9,749 nt of DNA from assembly GCA_002292165.1 (NCBI GenBank), contig DBBK01000234.1:12032-21780 (forward strand), written 5' to 3'. Positions within the stretch are counted from its first letter, which is position 1; each line of letters begins with the position of its first letter. Positions 1 through 6,381 of the stretch are shown one piece after another. The translations under genes and the position numbers were made by a program. Under the pieces are notes generated by a model. The model searched no databases, was not told where the DNA came from, and saw nothing but the letters and a program-made list of their open reading frames with translations. Source of the DNA: Brevundimonas sp. UBA986 (GTDB lineage: Bacteria; Pseudomonadota; Alphaproteobacteria; Caulobacterales; Caulobacteraceae).

Positions 1-2
1 CC

Positions 3-641
3 CGCCTCCACCAGGCCCGGGTGAACAATGACGTGGGCCTGTTCAACCAGGTCATGGACGAGGCCTGCAACGGCATCCTGAACCTGCGTTTCGGCGACGC
101 CCGGACCAATGGCCAGATCTCGAACCAGTTCGATCCGGTGGTGATCAACGGCCGGCCCTCGGCCGAGACCGAAGGCATCATCGACGCGGTCAACCGGCTG
201 GCCGCCAACGGTCTGATCTCCCCGCGACGCGCGATGAGCTCCCTGGCCGTCGCCAAGGATCGCGCCACGCTTCAGGACGTCACCTCCTCCGCGTTCGACA
301 TCCACGGCCGGACATCGACACGGGTGAGCGCCATCGACTATTTCCGCGGTCCGTCATCCGTGGCCGCGCGCCCGCGCCGAAACTCCTTCAGCACCACCTC
401 TGTCGCCGAGCCGTCGACAGCCCAGGAACCGTCCCGCGAGTTCCACTATACGACCCGGGCGTTCGAGAGCGCCTCGTCCAACACCCTTGAGCCCTCGCCT
501 TTCGCTCCGGCGGACAGCCTGGCCCCCGGCGGACTCGAATCCTCACCCTTCGCCCCTTCGTCCGCGTCTCCGACGGACGCCAATCCCTTCGACACCCAGA
601 TGTCGGACGCCGAGGCCGAGGCCGAGGGAATGCACGACTGA
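3..641 (+). CDS. C-terminal part of a possible phage portal-like protein (5' truncated)
   Basis: The frame is open back to the window edge. The first in-frame start, GTG at 21, has no Shine-Dalgarno sequence, and the residues before it read as ordinary protein, so this is probably the 3' part of a longer gene. About 110 residues look globular and helical, with the segment NGRPSAETEGIIDAVNRLAA followed by NGLISPRRAMSSL. That pattern, an Arg-Pro-Ser/acidic stretch, a helix and then a Gly-x-Ile-Ser-Pro turn, recalls the end of phage portal proteins, but the resemblance is from memory and weak. The last 90 residues are Ser/Pro/Ala-rich and look disordered, with two SPFAP copies, one NPFD and an acidic AEAEAE stretch encoded by three GCCGAG hexamers. 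G/C-rich third positions persist to the stop, so the tail appears truly coded. It converges on the next gene with 19 bases between stops. That it is a CDS is fairly safe; the portal call is tentative. Confidence 0.5.
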   Translation, partial: RLHQARVNNDVGLFNQVMDEACNGILNLRFGDARTNGQISNQFDPVVINGRPSAETEGIIDAVNRLAANGLISPRRAMSSLAVAKDRATLQDVTSSAFDIHGRTSTRVSAIDYFRGPSSVAARPRRNSFSTTSVAEPSTAQEPSREFHYTTRAFESASSNTLEPSPFAPADSLAPGGLESSPFAPSSASPTDANPFDTQMSDAEAEAEGMHD

Positions 642-660
642 AGCGGCGCGCCGCCGGGTG

Positions 661-1068
661 TCAGGGCTGAGCCCGCCTTCCCCCCCGCCACACCACGCCG
701 CAGGCCAGGGCGCCGATGACCCCCAGGTTCCAGACGTAGTAGGCCGAGATATAGGCCCACTGCTCCAGCGCCCGGTCGCGGGCGAAGACGAAGTGGGTGC
801 ACAGGATCAGGAACTGGAAGCTGGCCGCCGCGCTGGTCCAGCCGCGTCCCGAATAGAGGGCGGCGTACAGGAAGAAGAGGAAGACGGCGGTGTCGATGGC
901 GATCGCCATCCACGGCGGATCGATCCTGTTGAAGGGCGTCAGGGCCGAGCCGATCCAGGCCGCCGCCAGCACGCCCACGGTGATCCGCTCCCACCGCCCG
1001 CCGCGCAGCAGGGCGGCGAGGCCGACCAGGACGAAGATGACGAGCGTGAACAGATAGATCGGCGACAC
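661..1068 (-). CDS. Small multi-spanning membrane protein, unknown function
   Basis: This 135-residue protein starts at GTG 1068, preceded by a G-rich Shine-Dalgarno run (GGGGGGAA) about six bases upstream. It is nearly all hydrophobic, with likely membrane spans at about residues 4-21, 29-45, 54-72, 78-95 and 105-126. Short Arg-rich stretches such as LRGGRWERIT and the C-terminal WRGGRRAQP suggest cytoplasmic loops. Aromatic residues are common (FLFFLYAALY, WAYISAYYVWN). I do not recognise the family and see no catalytic or transport motif. It is the last gene of the small minus-strand cluster, 31 bases after the helical 122-aa protein, so the two are probably co-transcribed. Confidence 0.7.
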   Translation of the reverse strand: MSPIYLFTLVIFVLVGLAALLRGGRWERITVGVLAAAWIGSALTPFNRIDPPWMAIAIDTAVFLFFLYAALYSGRGWTSAAASFQFLILCTHFVFARDRALEQWAYISAYYVWNLGVIGALACGVVWRGGRRAQP

Positions 1069-1099
1069 GGCGGTTCCCCCCGCCGCTTCCTAACCCTGA

Positions 1100-1468
1100 T
1101 CAGGCGCTTTCCTCAACCAGCGATAGGCGGGGGAAGAGCCTCAGGCCGCGGGGGTCCGGGAGATCATCCTTGTCCAGCCCGCCCAGTTTGAGGCCGCGGA
1201 AGGCGGTGCGGCCCTGCACCTCGGCCAGGGCCTGATGCAGATCGACCATGGCGCGCTGGGACTCGATCTGGGCGGCCATGGCCCGCGACAGGGCGTCGAA
1301 CACCGGCTGGCCGACGGTCGGCGACAGGCCGGCGTCGCGGCGCGATCGGGTCAGGGTCTCGGCCAGACGGCCCAGGCGGGCGATGGACTGGTCCTGACCG
1401 GCCTCGGCCTGGGTCAGGGCCTTGTGCAGGCGAGCGGCGATGCTCGCGGCCTTTTCGGCGCGTTTCAT
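1100..1468 (-). CDS. Helical hypothetical protein, 122 aa
   Basis: This protein begins MKRAEKAASIAARLHKALTQ. Residues 1 to about 90 are almost free of Pro and rich in Ala, Arg, Glu, Gln and Leu, with heptad-like hydrophobic spacing, consistent with one or two long helices or a coiled coil broken near GLSPTVGQP. The tail, GLKLGGLDKDDLPDPRGLRLFPRLSLVEESA in two halves, is short and likely extended. There is no signal peptide or membrane span. A weak Shine-Dalgarno (CGGAAA) precedes the ATG. The gene lies 30 bases after the HTH frame's stop and 31 bases before the membrane protein, so it reads as the middle of an operon. No family recognised. Confidence 0.65.
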   Translation of the reverse strand: MKRAEKAASIAARLHKALTQAEAGQDQSIARLGRLAETLTRSRRDAGLSPTVGQPVFDALSRAMAAQIESQRAMVDLHQALAEVQGRTAFRGLKLGGLDKDDLPDPRGLRLFPRLSLVEESA

Positions 1469-1498
1469 TTCGGATTTCCGGAGATGGACCGGGGGGCT

Positions 1499-2131
1499 TC
1501 AGCCGCCGTAGCGGAACTTCTGGAGCAGGAAGGCGAAGCTTTCGGCCCCGGCGAGGCTGAGAAGGATCATCGCCGCCGCGGCGGCTACGCCGAAGACGAC
1601 GAGGATGCGCCCGAGGAGTTCGTTCCCGTGAAGGACGGATTGAAGTCCTGATCGAGCAATGCCGTAGCCAGATAGAAGAGCTCGGTCATCACCCCTTCGG
1701 GCGTCAGGAAGGGCGCCTGCTTGCGCGTGCCCTCCACCAGATGTCCGACCATCAGACGTTTGTCGGGCGTATTGGCCATCCCCATGAGGATGGCTTCCAC
1801 CCCGTTCCAGCTGACGGCCGGTATCAGATCCTGTTTCGCGGTCATGGTCTTCCTCGTTTGCCCCCTCAAAGGAGGCCGAAGAGGGCCAATGGGCCATTGG
1901 GATCGGATCGGATTGGGAACCGGTCCCAAGGGTCTCCGAGGCCGCCAGACGCAGGGCCGCGTCGATCCGGTTGCCGGCCTGAAGCTTGCGCACCGCATTC
2001 TCGCAATGCCGGTCGACCGTGCCCGGCTTGATGCCCAGCTCGCGGGCGATCTGCTTGGAGTTCAGGTGCGCGTGGACGAGGCGCAGACATTCGCGCTCCC
2101 GTTCCGTCAGCTTGTCCCCGGCTCCTGGCAT
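1499..2131 (-). CDS. LuxR-type HTH regulator, open frame ending in a membrane-spanning tail
   Basis: Residues 8-66 are a clear LuxR/GerE-type helix-turn-helix: KLTERERECLRLV, then NSKQIARELGIKPGTVDRH, then an AVRKL recognition-helix end. The frame stays open for 210 codons and ends in NELLGRILVVFGVAAAAA plus MILLSLAGAESFAFLLQK, a single membrane span at about residues 172-195. Alphaproteobacterial LuxR-HTH proteins with a C-terminal span starting near an NEL motif exist as I recall them, which favours one real protein. Against this, the linker (about residues 94-165) is Gly/Arg/His-rich with low G/C at third positions, and that stretch codes better in another frame (the nested ORF). The HTH gene may therefore end differently, for instance by a frameshift to the stop near 1866. 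ATG 2131 fits the HTH edge but lacks a Shine-Dalgarno; ATG 2164 and ATG 2200 are alternatives. The HTH domain is certain, the gene end is not. Confidence 0.6.
   Translation of the reverse strand: MPGAGDKLTERERECLRLVHAHLNSKQIARELGIKPGTVDRHCENAVRKLQAGNRIDAALRLAASETLGTGSQSDPIPMAHWPSSASFEGANEEDHDRETGSDTGRQLERGGSHPHGDGQYARQTSDGRTSGGGHAQAGALPDARRGDDRALLSGYGIARSGLQSVLHGNELLGRILVVFGVAAAAAMILLSLAGAESFAFLLQKFRYGG
1585..1845 (-). CDS. Nested 86-aa hypothetical ORF overlapping the HTH frame
   Basis: This ORF lies wholly inside the HTH frame, shifted by one base. It has its own ATG (1845) and a strong Shine-Dalgarno six bases before it. From MTAKQDLIPAVSWNG through LVEGTRKQAPFLTPEG to TELFYLATALLDQDFNPSF the protein has normal composition and G/C-rich third positions, unlike the same DNA read in the HTH frame. 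Only the last 15 or so residues (TGTNSSGASSSSSA) look out of frame, exactly where the HTH frame regains coding character as a membrane span. So either this gene ends here and the tail belongs to the HTH protein, or a -1 frame change joins this protein to the tail. I see no classic slippery heptamer. The sequence mixes helix-like and polar stretches; no family recognised. Confidence 0.55.
   Translation of the reverse strand: MTAKQDLIPAVSWNGVEAILMGMANTPDKRLMVGHLVEGTRKQAPFLTPEGVMTELFYLATALLDQDFNPSFTGTNSSGASSSSSA
1848..1855 (-). promoter_or_regulatory. Shine-Dalgarno of the nested ORF
   Basis: Read on the minus strand this is GAGGAAGA, with GAGG six bases before ATG 1845. It is one of the best ribosome binding sites in the window and the main reason to treat the nested ORF as translated, since the HTH start at 2131 has no comparable site. 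Confidence 0.6.
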
Positions 2132-2240
2132 GGATGTGCACCCGCGGCTTCTCCGCCCGATCATCGTTGCCGCCAGACGCCGGGCGACGCAAGGCGTCAT
2201 ACTGTCAGGCTTTAGTGCTAGGGCGCGGCCCCTCAGCCCT

Positions 2241-3449
2241 TCAGTCCTGCACCTTCAGGCCGAACATCATCGGCCGGGCGTAGTGGTCGACGGCGTCGGC
2301 CTGACCGAGGTCCGGGGTCCAGCGCCACAGCTCGGCCGCGGCGTTGATCATGTCGTCCAGCATCCGCGCGGCCAGGGTCTGGTCCACCGCGCGGATCGAG
2401 CCGTCGATCATCCCGTCGGCGACCATCTGGCCGAAGCGGTCGCCGACCCGGCGCGTCGCCGCCGCGATGTCGGACCTCACCTCTTGCGGCGCGGCGCTCA
2501 GGGCGGTGTGGCGCAGCAGGGGTCCCTGCTCGGACAGCTGCCGCCGGATCAGGGCCGCGACCGTCCGCGACAGCCTTTGCAAGCCCGGGGCTTCAAGCGC
2601 GAAGCCCGCGTCCTGGGCCCGGCGCACGATGCCGAAGCTGCGGTCGAAACAGTCGCTGACCAGGTCCGCCTTGGTGTCGAGGTGGTGGTAGAAGGAGCCC
2701 TTGGTCACGCCCAGCCGCGCCGAGATCTGGCTGACCGAGGCGCCGTGATAGCCCTTTTCATTGAGCAACCGTGTCGCCGCGCGCAGGAAGGCCTCGCGCG
2801 CGCCGTCGTCCGGTCCGGCGTCGAAATCCAGCGGCTCGGGCGGCCAGATCGCGCCCGCTCCCGACAGGCCGTTCAGCAGGATGTCCGCCGTTCGCGCCCC
2901 GATCCGGGGCAGGTCCTCCGCCTCGAACTCACGCGCCCAATGCGCCGCGCCGAAGACCACCGACAGCAGCAGATGCGCGCGGGCGTTCCTTGCGGACGCG
3001 GTGTCGCCCGGACGCGGCGGCCCGATCAGCACCGCCCTCGCCCGCCGGAACAGGTTCACGAAGGCCTCGAACACGGCTTGCGCCTGCGGCCCGGTCAGGG
3101 CGCTGAGGTCGCTGAAGCCGATCAGGTCCGGCGCCTCGCCCCGCGCCATCCGGGCCAGATGGGCGAAATGCAGATCCATGAAGGCGCGGATCCGTCCCTC
3201 CGCCTCCACCGGCCCCACCGCGTCCAGCAGGGCGTCATAGGCCGCGATCGTGCGAAAGAAGCAGGCCGCCGCCAGATCGTCGCGGCGCGGGAAGTAGTAG
3301 CTGACGCTGGTGTTGCTCAGGCCGATGCTGCGGGCGACGTCGATCAGGGTCGCGCCCTTCAACCCCCGCGCCTTGAACAGCCGCGTGGCCTCGTCGAGGA
3401 TCAGCCGGCGCTTGCTCTCGAAGCGGGGGGAGGCGGCGGCGTCGGTCAT
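2241..3449 (-). CDS. Tandem TetR regulator (two fused TetR/AcrR units)
   Basis: This 402-residue protein is about twice the usual TetR length and carries two complete TetR DNA-binding domains. The first, residues 12-58, contains ATRLFKARGLKGATLIDVAR and GLSNTSVSYYFPRRDDL. The second, about residues 217-264, contains ATRLLNEKGYHGASVSQISA and GVTKGSFYHHLDTKADL. Each is followed by a helical region of about 140 residues that would be its ligand/dimer domain. TetR proteins normally work as homodimers, so a fused pair could bind as an intramolecular pseudo-dimer or bridge two operators. The ATG at 3449 follows an AGGGG Shine-Dalgarno; the open frame extends upstream but into the esterase gene's end. 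It sits 38 bases after the carboxylesterase stop, so it is probably co-transcribed with, and may control, the pectin genes. Effector unknown; an aromatic, sugar-acid or fatty-acyl ligand would be guesswork. Confidence 0.88.
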   Translation of the reverse strand: MTDAAASPRFESKRRLILDEATRLFKARGLKGATLIDVARSIGLSNTSVSYYFPRRDDLAAACFFRTIAAYDALLDAVGPVEAEGRIRAFMDLHFAHLARMARGEAPDLIGFSDLSALTGPQAQAVFEAFVNLFRRARAVLIGPPRPGDTASARNARAHLLLSVVFGAAHWAREFEAEDLPRIGARTADILLNGLSGAGAIWPPEPLDFDAGPDDGAREAFLRAATRLLNEKGYHGASVSQISARLGVTKGSFYHHLDTKADLVSDCFDRSFGIVRRAQDAGFALEAPGLQRLSRTVAALIRRQLSEQGPLLRHTALSAAPQEVRSDIAAATRRVGDRFGQMVADGMIDGSIRAVDQTLAARMLDDMINAAAELWRWTPDLGQADAVDHYARPMMFGLKVQD

Positions 3450-3487
3450 CGCCCCTGACTGCCCGCCGCGCCCGACAACCGCAACCG

Positions 3488-5080
3488 TCACGTCCCTGGC
3501 TGGCGGTAAGGGATCAGCCCGACCAGCCGCCGCTCCTCGCCGCGCGGATCGGGCGTCGCCCGGCTGACGGTGTCCCACTGCATGGTGACCCGGCCCGGCA
3601 ACTCATACTTCGGCCAGTCCGGAACCCCCGCCCCGTTCGGGTTTCCGGTGCGGGCGAAGTTCAGCAGCGCCTTCGACATGGTCTCGGCCAGGGCGTCGGT
3701 CTCGGCCCCGCCGCCGGTCATGGAGACCATCTCCCTGTTGTTCCGGAAGTAGAAGGGGATGTCGGCGCAGTGGGGCGCGCCCCATTTGCCGCCCATGGCC
3801 GGGCTCTTCCAGTCGAACTGATAGACCCAGGTCGAGGCGCCCGGCTGCACCGCGCGCCGGTCCGCCTGGATGATCTGGGCCCGCCACGACCGCAGCGCCG
3901 TGGTCGCCGCGAAGAAGACCTCCGACGGCGAATACATCGGATATTTGTCGCGATACCAGGCGGTCACCGCCTCGGGGGTCATCTGGCCCATATAGGACTG
4001 GATCGCCCGGGTCAGCTTGGCGGGCAGATCGTCCCACTTCAGGTCGAAAAGCGCCGGATCCGAGGGGCCGATCAGCAGCCGGGTCTCGTCATGGGTATTG
4101 CCCATGATCAGGGGCACGTCGGCCGACAGGGGCGTGGCGTCCGGCTCGAACGGGTGCCGGGTCAGGGTCTGCCCGTCCAGCACCGGGCCGTAATAGACGC
4201 CCCGACTGGCCGCGATCAGCTGGTCCTTCGTCAGGCGCTTCAGCTCGGCGGGGGTCGAGACCCCGGCCTGGGTCAGGACCTTCCTCGCCGTTTCGGTCGC
4301 CATCTCGGGCGGGGTCACGGTGACCTGCTGGCCGCTCATGGTCATGACCCGATGGAACAGGCCGCGCGCTGCCGGCATCCCCATCAGGACCGAGCATTTG
4401 GCCCCACCGCCCGACTGCCCCCAGATGGTGACGCAGCCGGGATCGCCGCCGAACGCGCCGATATTGTCCCGCACCCACTGCAGCATCAGGACCAGGTCGA
4501 GCATGCCGGTGTTGCCGGAATCCGCGAACTCCTCGCCCCCGAGCTCCGCCAGATACAGATAGCCGAAGCTGTTCAGCCGGTGGTTCATCGACACCACCAC
4601 CGCATCCCCGAACTGCGCCAGATGGGTCCCGTCGTAGAGGTCGCTGTTGGCCGAGAAGTTGATGAAGCCGCCGCCGTGGATCCAGACCAGCACCGGCCGC
4701 TTCTTCCCATCCAGACCGGGGGTCCAGACGTTCAGCTTCAGCATGTCCTCCGAGGTGTCGTCGGTGGTGAAGGCGCGGTCGGGCAGATAGCCGCTGTTGG
4801 CCCCGCTGCCCGGCTGGGGCGCCATGGGTCCGAAGGCGGTGCAGGCTTTCACGCCGCGCCAGGGCCGGGGCGGCTTCGGCGCCGCGAACCGGGTCCCGGC
4901 CGTGTCGGCGCCGTAGGGAATGCCCTTGAAGCCGAGGATGTCGCCGTTGCGGAAGCCACTGACGCGTCCGTAAGCCGTGCGGGCGATGGGCACAGACTGG
5001 GCGTAGGCGAGCCCCGGCGCGGCGAGGGCCGCCGTGACCCCGGCGGCGGCCAGCAGGCTCCGGCGATCGAGATCAGCCAT
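3488..5080 (-). CDS. Exported type-B carboxylesterase (alpha/beta hydrolase)
   Basis: This 530-residue enzyme has normal family length. It begins with a twin-arginine-like signal (DRRSLLAAAG, cleavage likely after AYA at 25-27). The oxyanion HGGG is at 135-138, the nucleophile elbow GQSGG has Ser223, a likely acid is Glu332 in GNTHDE, and the catalytic His is probably 437 in GAPHCADIPFYF. Family proteins usually have GESAG, so Gln and the second Gly are mild deviations. The family cleaves carboxylic esters broadly. Directly behind pectinesterase and pectate lyase, a role in removing acetyl, methyl or feruloyl groups from pectin is the natural inference, but substrate cannot be read from sequence. 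The start has an AGGAGA Shine-Dalgarno that overlaps the pectate lyase stop codon (TGAGGAGA), ten bases after it, suggesting translational coupling. Confidence 0.93.
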   Translation of the reverse strand: MADLDRRSLLAAAGVTAALAAPGLAYAQSVPIARTAYGRVSGFRNGDILGFKGIPYGADTAGTRFAAPKPPRPWRGVKACTAFGPMAPQPGSGANSGYLPDRAFTTDDTSEDMLKLNVWTPGLDGKKRPVLVWIHGGGFINFSANSDLYDGTHLAQFGDAVVVSMNHRLNSFGYLYLAELGGEEFADSGNTGMLDLVLMLQWVRDNIGAFGGDPGCVTIWGQSGGGAKCSVLMGMPAARGLFHRVMTMSGQQVTVTPPEMATETARKVLTQAGVSTPAELKRLTKDQLIAASRGVYYGPVLDGQTLTRHPFEPDATPLSADVPLIMGNTHDETRLLIGPSDPALFDLKWDDLPAKLTRAIQSYMGQMTPEAVTAWYRDKYPMYSPSEVFFAATTALRSWRAQIIQADRRAVQPGASTWVYQFDWKSPAMGGKWGAPHCADIPFYFRNNREMVSMTGGGAETDALAETMSKALLNFARTGNPNGAGVPDWPKYELPGRVTMQWDTVSRATPDPRGEERRLVGLIPYRQPGT

Positions 5081-5090
5081 CGGGTTCTCC

Positions 5091-6263
5091 TCAGTTTTCG
5101 GGATGGGCCTGACGCCATTGGGTCCAGGCGGTCAGCACCTGCGCCCCGGCCGGGCTGTACCAGCCGTAGCCGCCGCGCCGCTCCTGCTCGACCTCGCTCA
5201 GGTCGTAGCGGATCACGCCGTCGCGCCCGGCGAAGATCGGCCGGTTGGTCCCGATCTCGTAATAGCGCGCCCACAGCGGCGGAGCGTCGGGGTCGGGTCG
5301 CACCACGCCGTCGCCGTTCTCGCGCACGAAGCGGATGCCGTGCAGCTGGACCCGGTCGAACCAGTCGGCGCCCTCGCGGATCGCACGCCGGACCTCCGGC
5401 GACGGGTCGTCGAGGCTCATGAGCAGAAGCAGGACCCCCACGCTCTCCCCGCCCGAGATGGCTACGGGCTCGAACCGCCGGGCCGCGCGCGGCTCCAGCG
5501 CCACCTCGTCATACTGCTGGCCCCAGGCGGTGCGCTGGCCGTCGACGACGATCTGGGTCTTCAGGATGAAATCGAGCGCCTTGTCGAAGCCCGCCTTCGC
5601 CGCCCGACGGTCCGCCTCGGGCAGGCTGGCGAAGTCCCCGCCCGCCGCGATCTCGCGCAGCAGGGTCATCACGTCCACGATCATGTCGTCGTTGAAGGTG
5701 GCGTAGCGCTCATAGCCCTCGGCGGGCGGCGGCACGGAATGGGGCCAGCCGCCGGTCGGGTACTGGTACATCAGGATGAAACCCAGACCCCGGCGCACGG
5801 CGGCCAGATCCTTTTCATCGCCGGTCGCGCGGTAGGCCCGGGCGAGGAAGCGCATCTCATTGACCGTGGCCTTGATCAGGGCGCCCTTCGTGCCCCACGG
5901 CCCCGCCTGCGCCGGGTCGCCCCGGTTGAGCTCCCGCGTCGTGTTCATCAGCGGCCAGCCGCCGGTCGGATCCTGCCAGGACAGGATGTTGGCGGTCATC
6001 GTCAGCCCCTCGGGCGAACGGTACCATTCATCCGGTTGCTGGCTGACCGTCTCGGTCCACCAGCCGGTCGGACGGTTGGGATTGGCGATCCGCGCCTGCG
6101 CCCGGGCCCTCAGTTGCTCGGGCGTCATGGCCGCCAGCGTCGCCTGATCCGGAGAAGCGGTTTGGGTCTGCGGTACGGACGCAGGCGTTTGGGCCGAGGC
6201 CGCGCCCGCCCCCGCCAAACCGGCAAGAAGCAAGGCGGCGGCGAGCCCCTTTCGTACAGTCAT
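5091..6263 (-). CDS. pelA: Secreted pectate lyase, polysaccharide lyase family 10
   Basis: Pectate lyases cleave de-esterified polygalacturonate by calcium-assisted beta-elimination, here in the periplasm or outside. This 390-residue protein begins with a Sec signal (MTVRKGLAAALLLAGL, cleavage near ASA-Q at 24/25), then a low-complexity Thr/Gln/Pro linker. The catalytic domain shows PL10 hallmarks: GGWPLMN (101-107), GGWPHS (171-176), YATFNDDM (187-193 region), WGQQYD (247-252) with EPRAARRFEPVAISGGES, and WARYYEIGTNRPIFAGRDG (331-349). The length fits a single PL10 domain with no carbohydrate-binding module. I prefer ATG 6263, with CGGGGAA just upstream, over ATG 6281, which has no Shine-Dalgarno. 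It lies 118 bases after the pectinesterase and 10 before the esterase. The symbol reflects the family (PelA/Pel10A type), not a proven ortholog. Confidence 0.93.
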   Translation of the reverse strand: MTVRKGLAAALLLAGLAGAGAASAQTPASVPQTQTASPDQATLAAMTPEQLRARAQARIANPNRPTGWWTETVSQQPDEWYRSPEGLTMTANILSWQDPTGGWPLMNTTRELNRGDPAQAGPWGTKGALIKATVNEMRFLARAYRATGDEKDLAAVRRGLGFILMYQYPTGGWPHSVPPPAEGYERYATFNDDMIVDVMTLLREIAAGGDFASLPEADRRAAKAGFDKALDFILKTQIVVDGQRTAWGQQYDEVALEPRAARRFEPVAISGGESVGVLLLLMSLDDPSPEVRRAIREGADWFDRVQLHGIRFVRENGDGVVRPDPDAPPLWARYYEIGTNRPIFAGRDGVIRYDLSEVEQERRGGYGWYSPAGAQVLTAWTQWRQAHPEN

Positions 6264-6280
6264 GGCGTTTCCCCGGGCCA

Positions 6281-6307
6281 TTTGTGTTTGTGGTATGTTT
6301 TTCTTTA
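6281..6307 (-). promoter_or_regulatory. AT-rich patch, possible internal promoter before the pectate lyase
   Basis: About 27 bases here are only about a quarter G+C in a genome near 70%. Read on the minus strand they are A-rich and include CATACC and AACAT. They end just before the pectate lyase start, in the only sizeable gap of the six-gene run. A promoter or regulator site is a fair guess, but I see no clear -35/-10 pair or palindrome. Confidence 0.3.
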
Positions 6308-6353
6308 GGGGTGCGCCCGTTGCGTGCGGACGTCAAGGGGCTGCGACGCCGCT

Positions 6354-6375
6354 GGAAGGCCGAATTCGGGAAGGC
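6354..6375. repeat. Short direct repeat around a palindromic core
   Basis: Two copies of GGAAGGC (6354-6360 and 6369-6375) flank the perfect palindrome CGAATTCG (6361-6368). The element lies seven bases beyond the pectinesterase stop, on the promoter side of the AT-rich patch. It could be a binding site or chance. Confidence 0.35.
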
Positions 6376-6381
6376 GGTATG

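Noticed and set aside
643..654. Self-complementary GCGGCGCGCCGC between the convergent stops, as a terminator
   Set aside because: It leaves almost no loop and has no T-run on either strand; it may simply be GC-rich chance.
446..994. Minus-strand frame across the junction of the two leftmost genes
   Set aside because: It overlaps two better-supported genes and has Gly/Arg-rich, motif-free composition.
2186..2198. Hairpin GACGC-AAG-GCGTC near the HTH start as a terminator for the tandem TetR gene
   Set aside because: The stem is only five pairs, has no T-run, and lies at the alternative HTH start codon at 2200, so its role is unclear.
2220..2240. Stem AGGGC/GCCCT just after the tandem TetR stop as an intrinsic terminator
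   Set aside because: The stem is short with a long loop and no following T-run.
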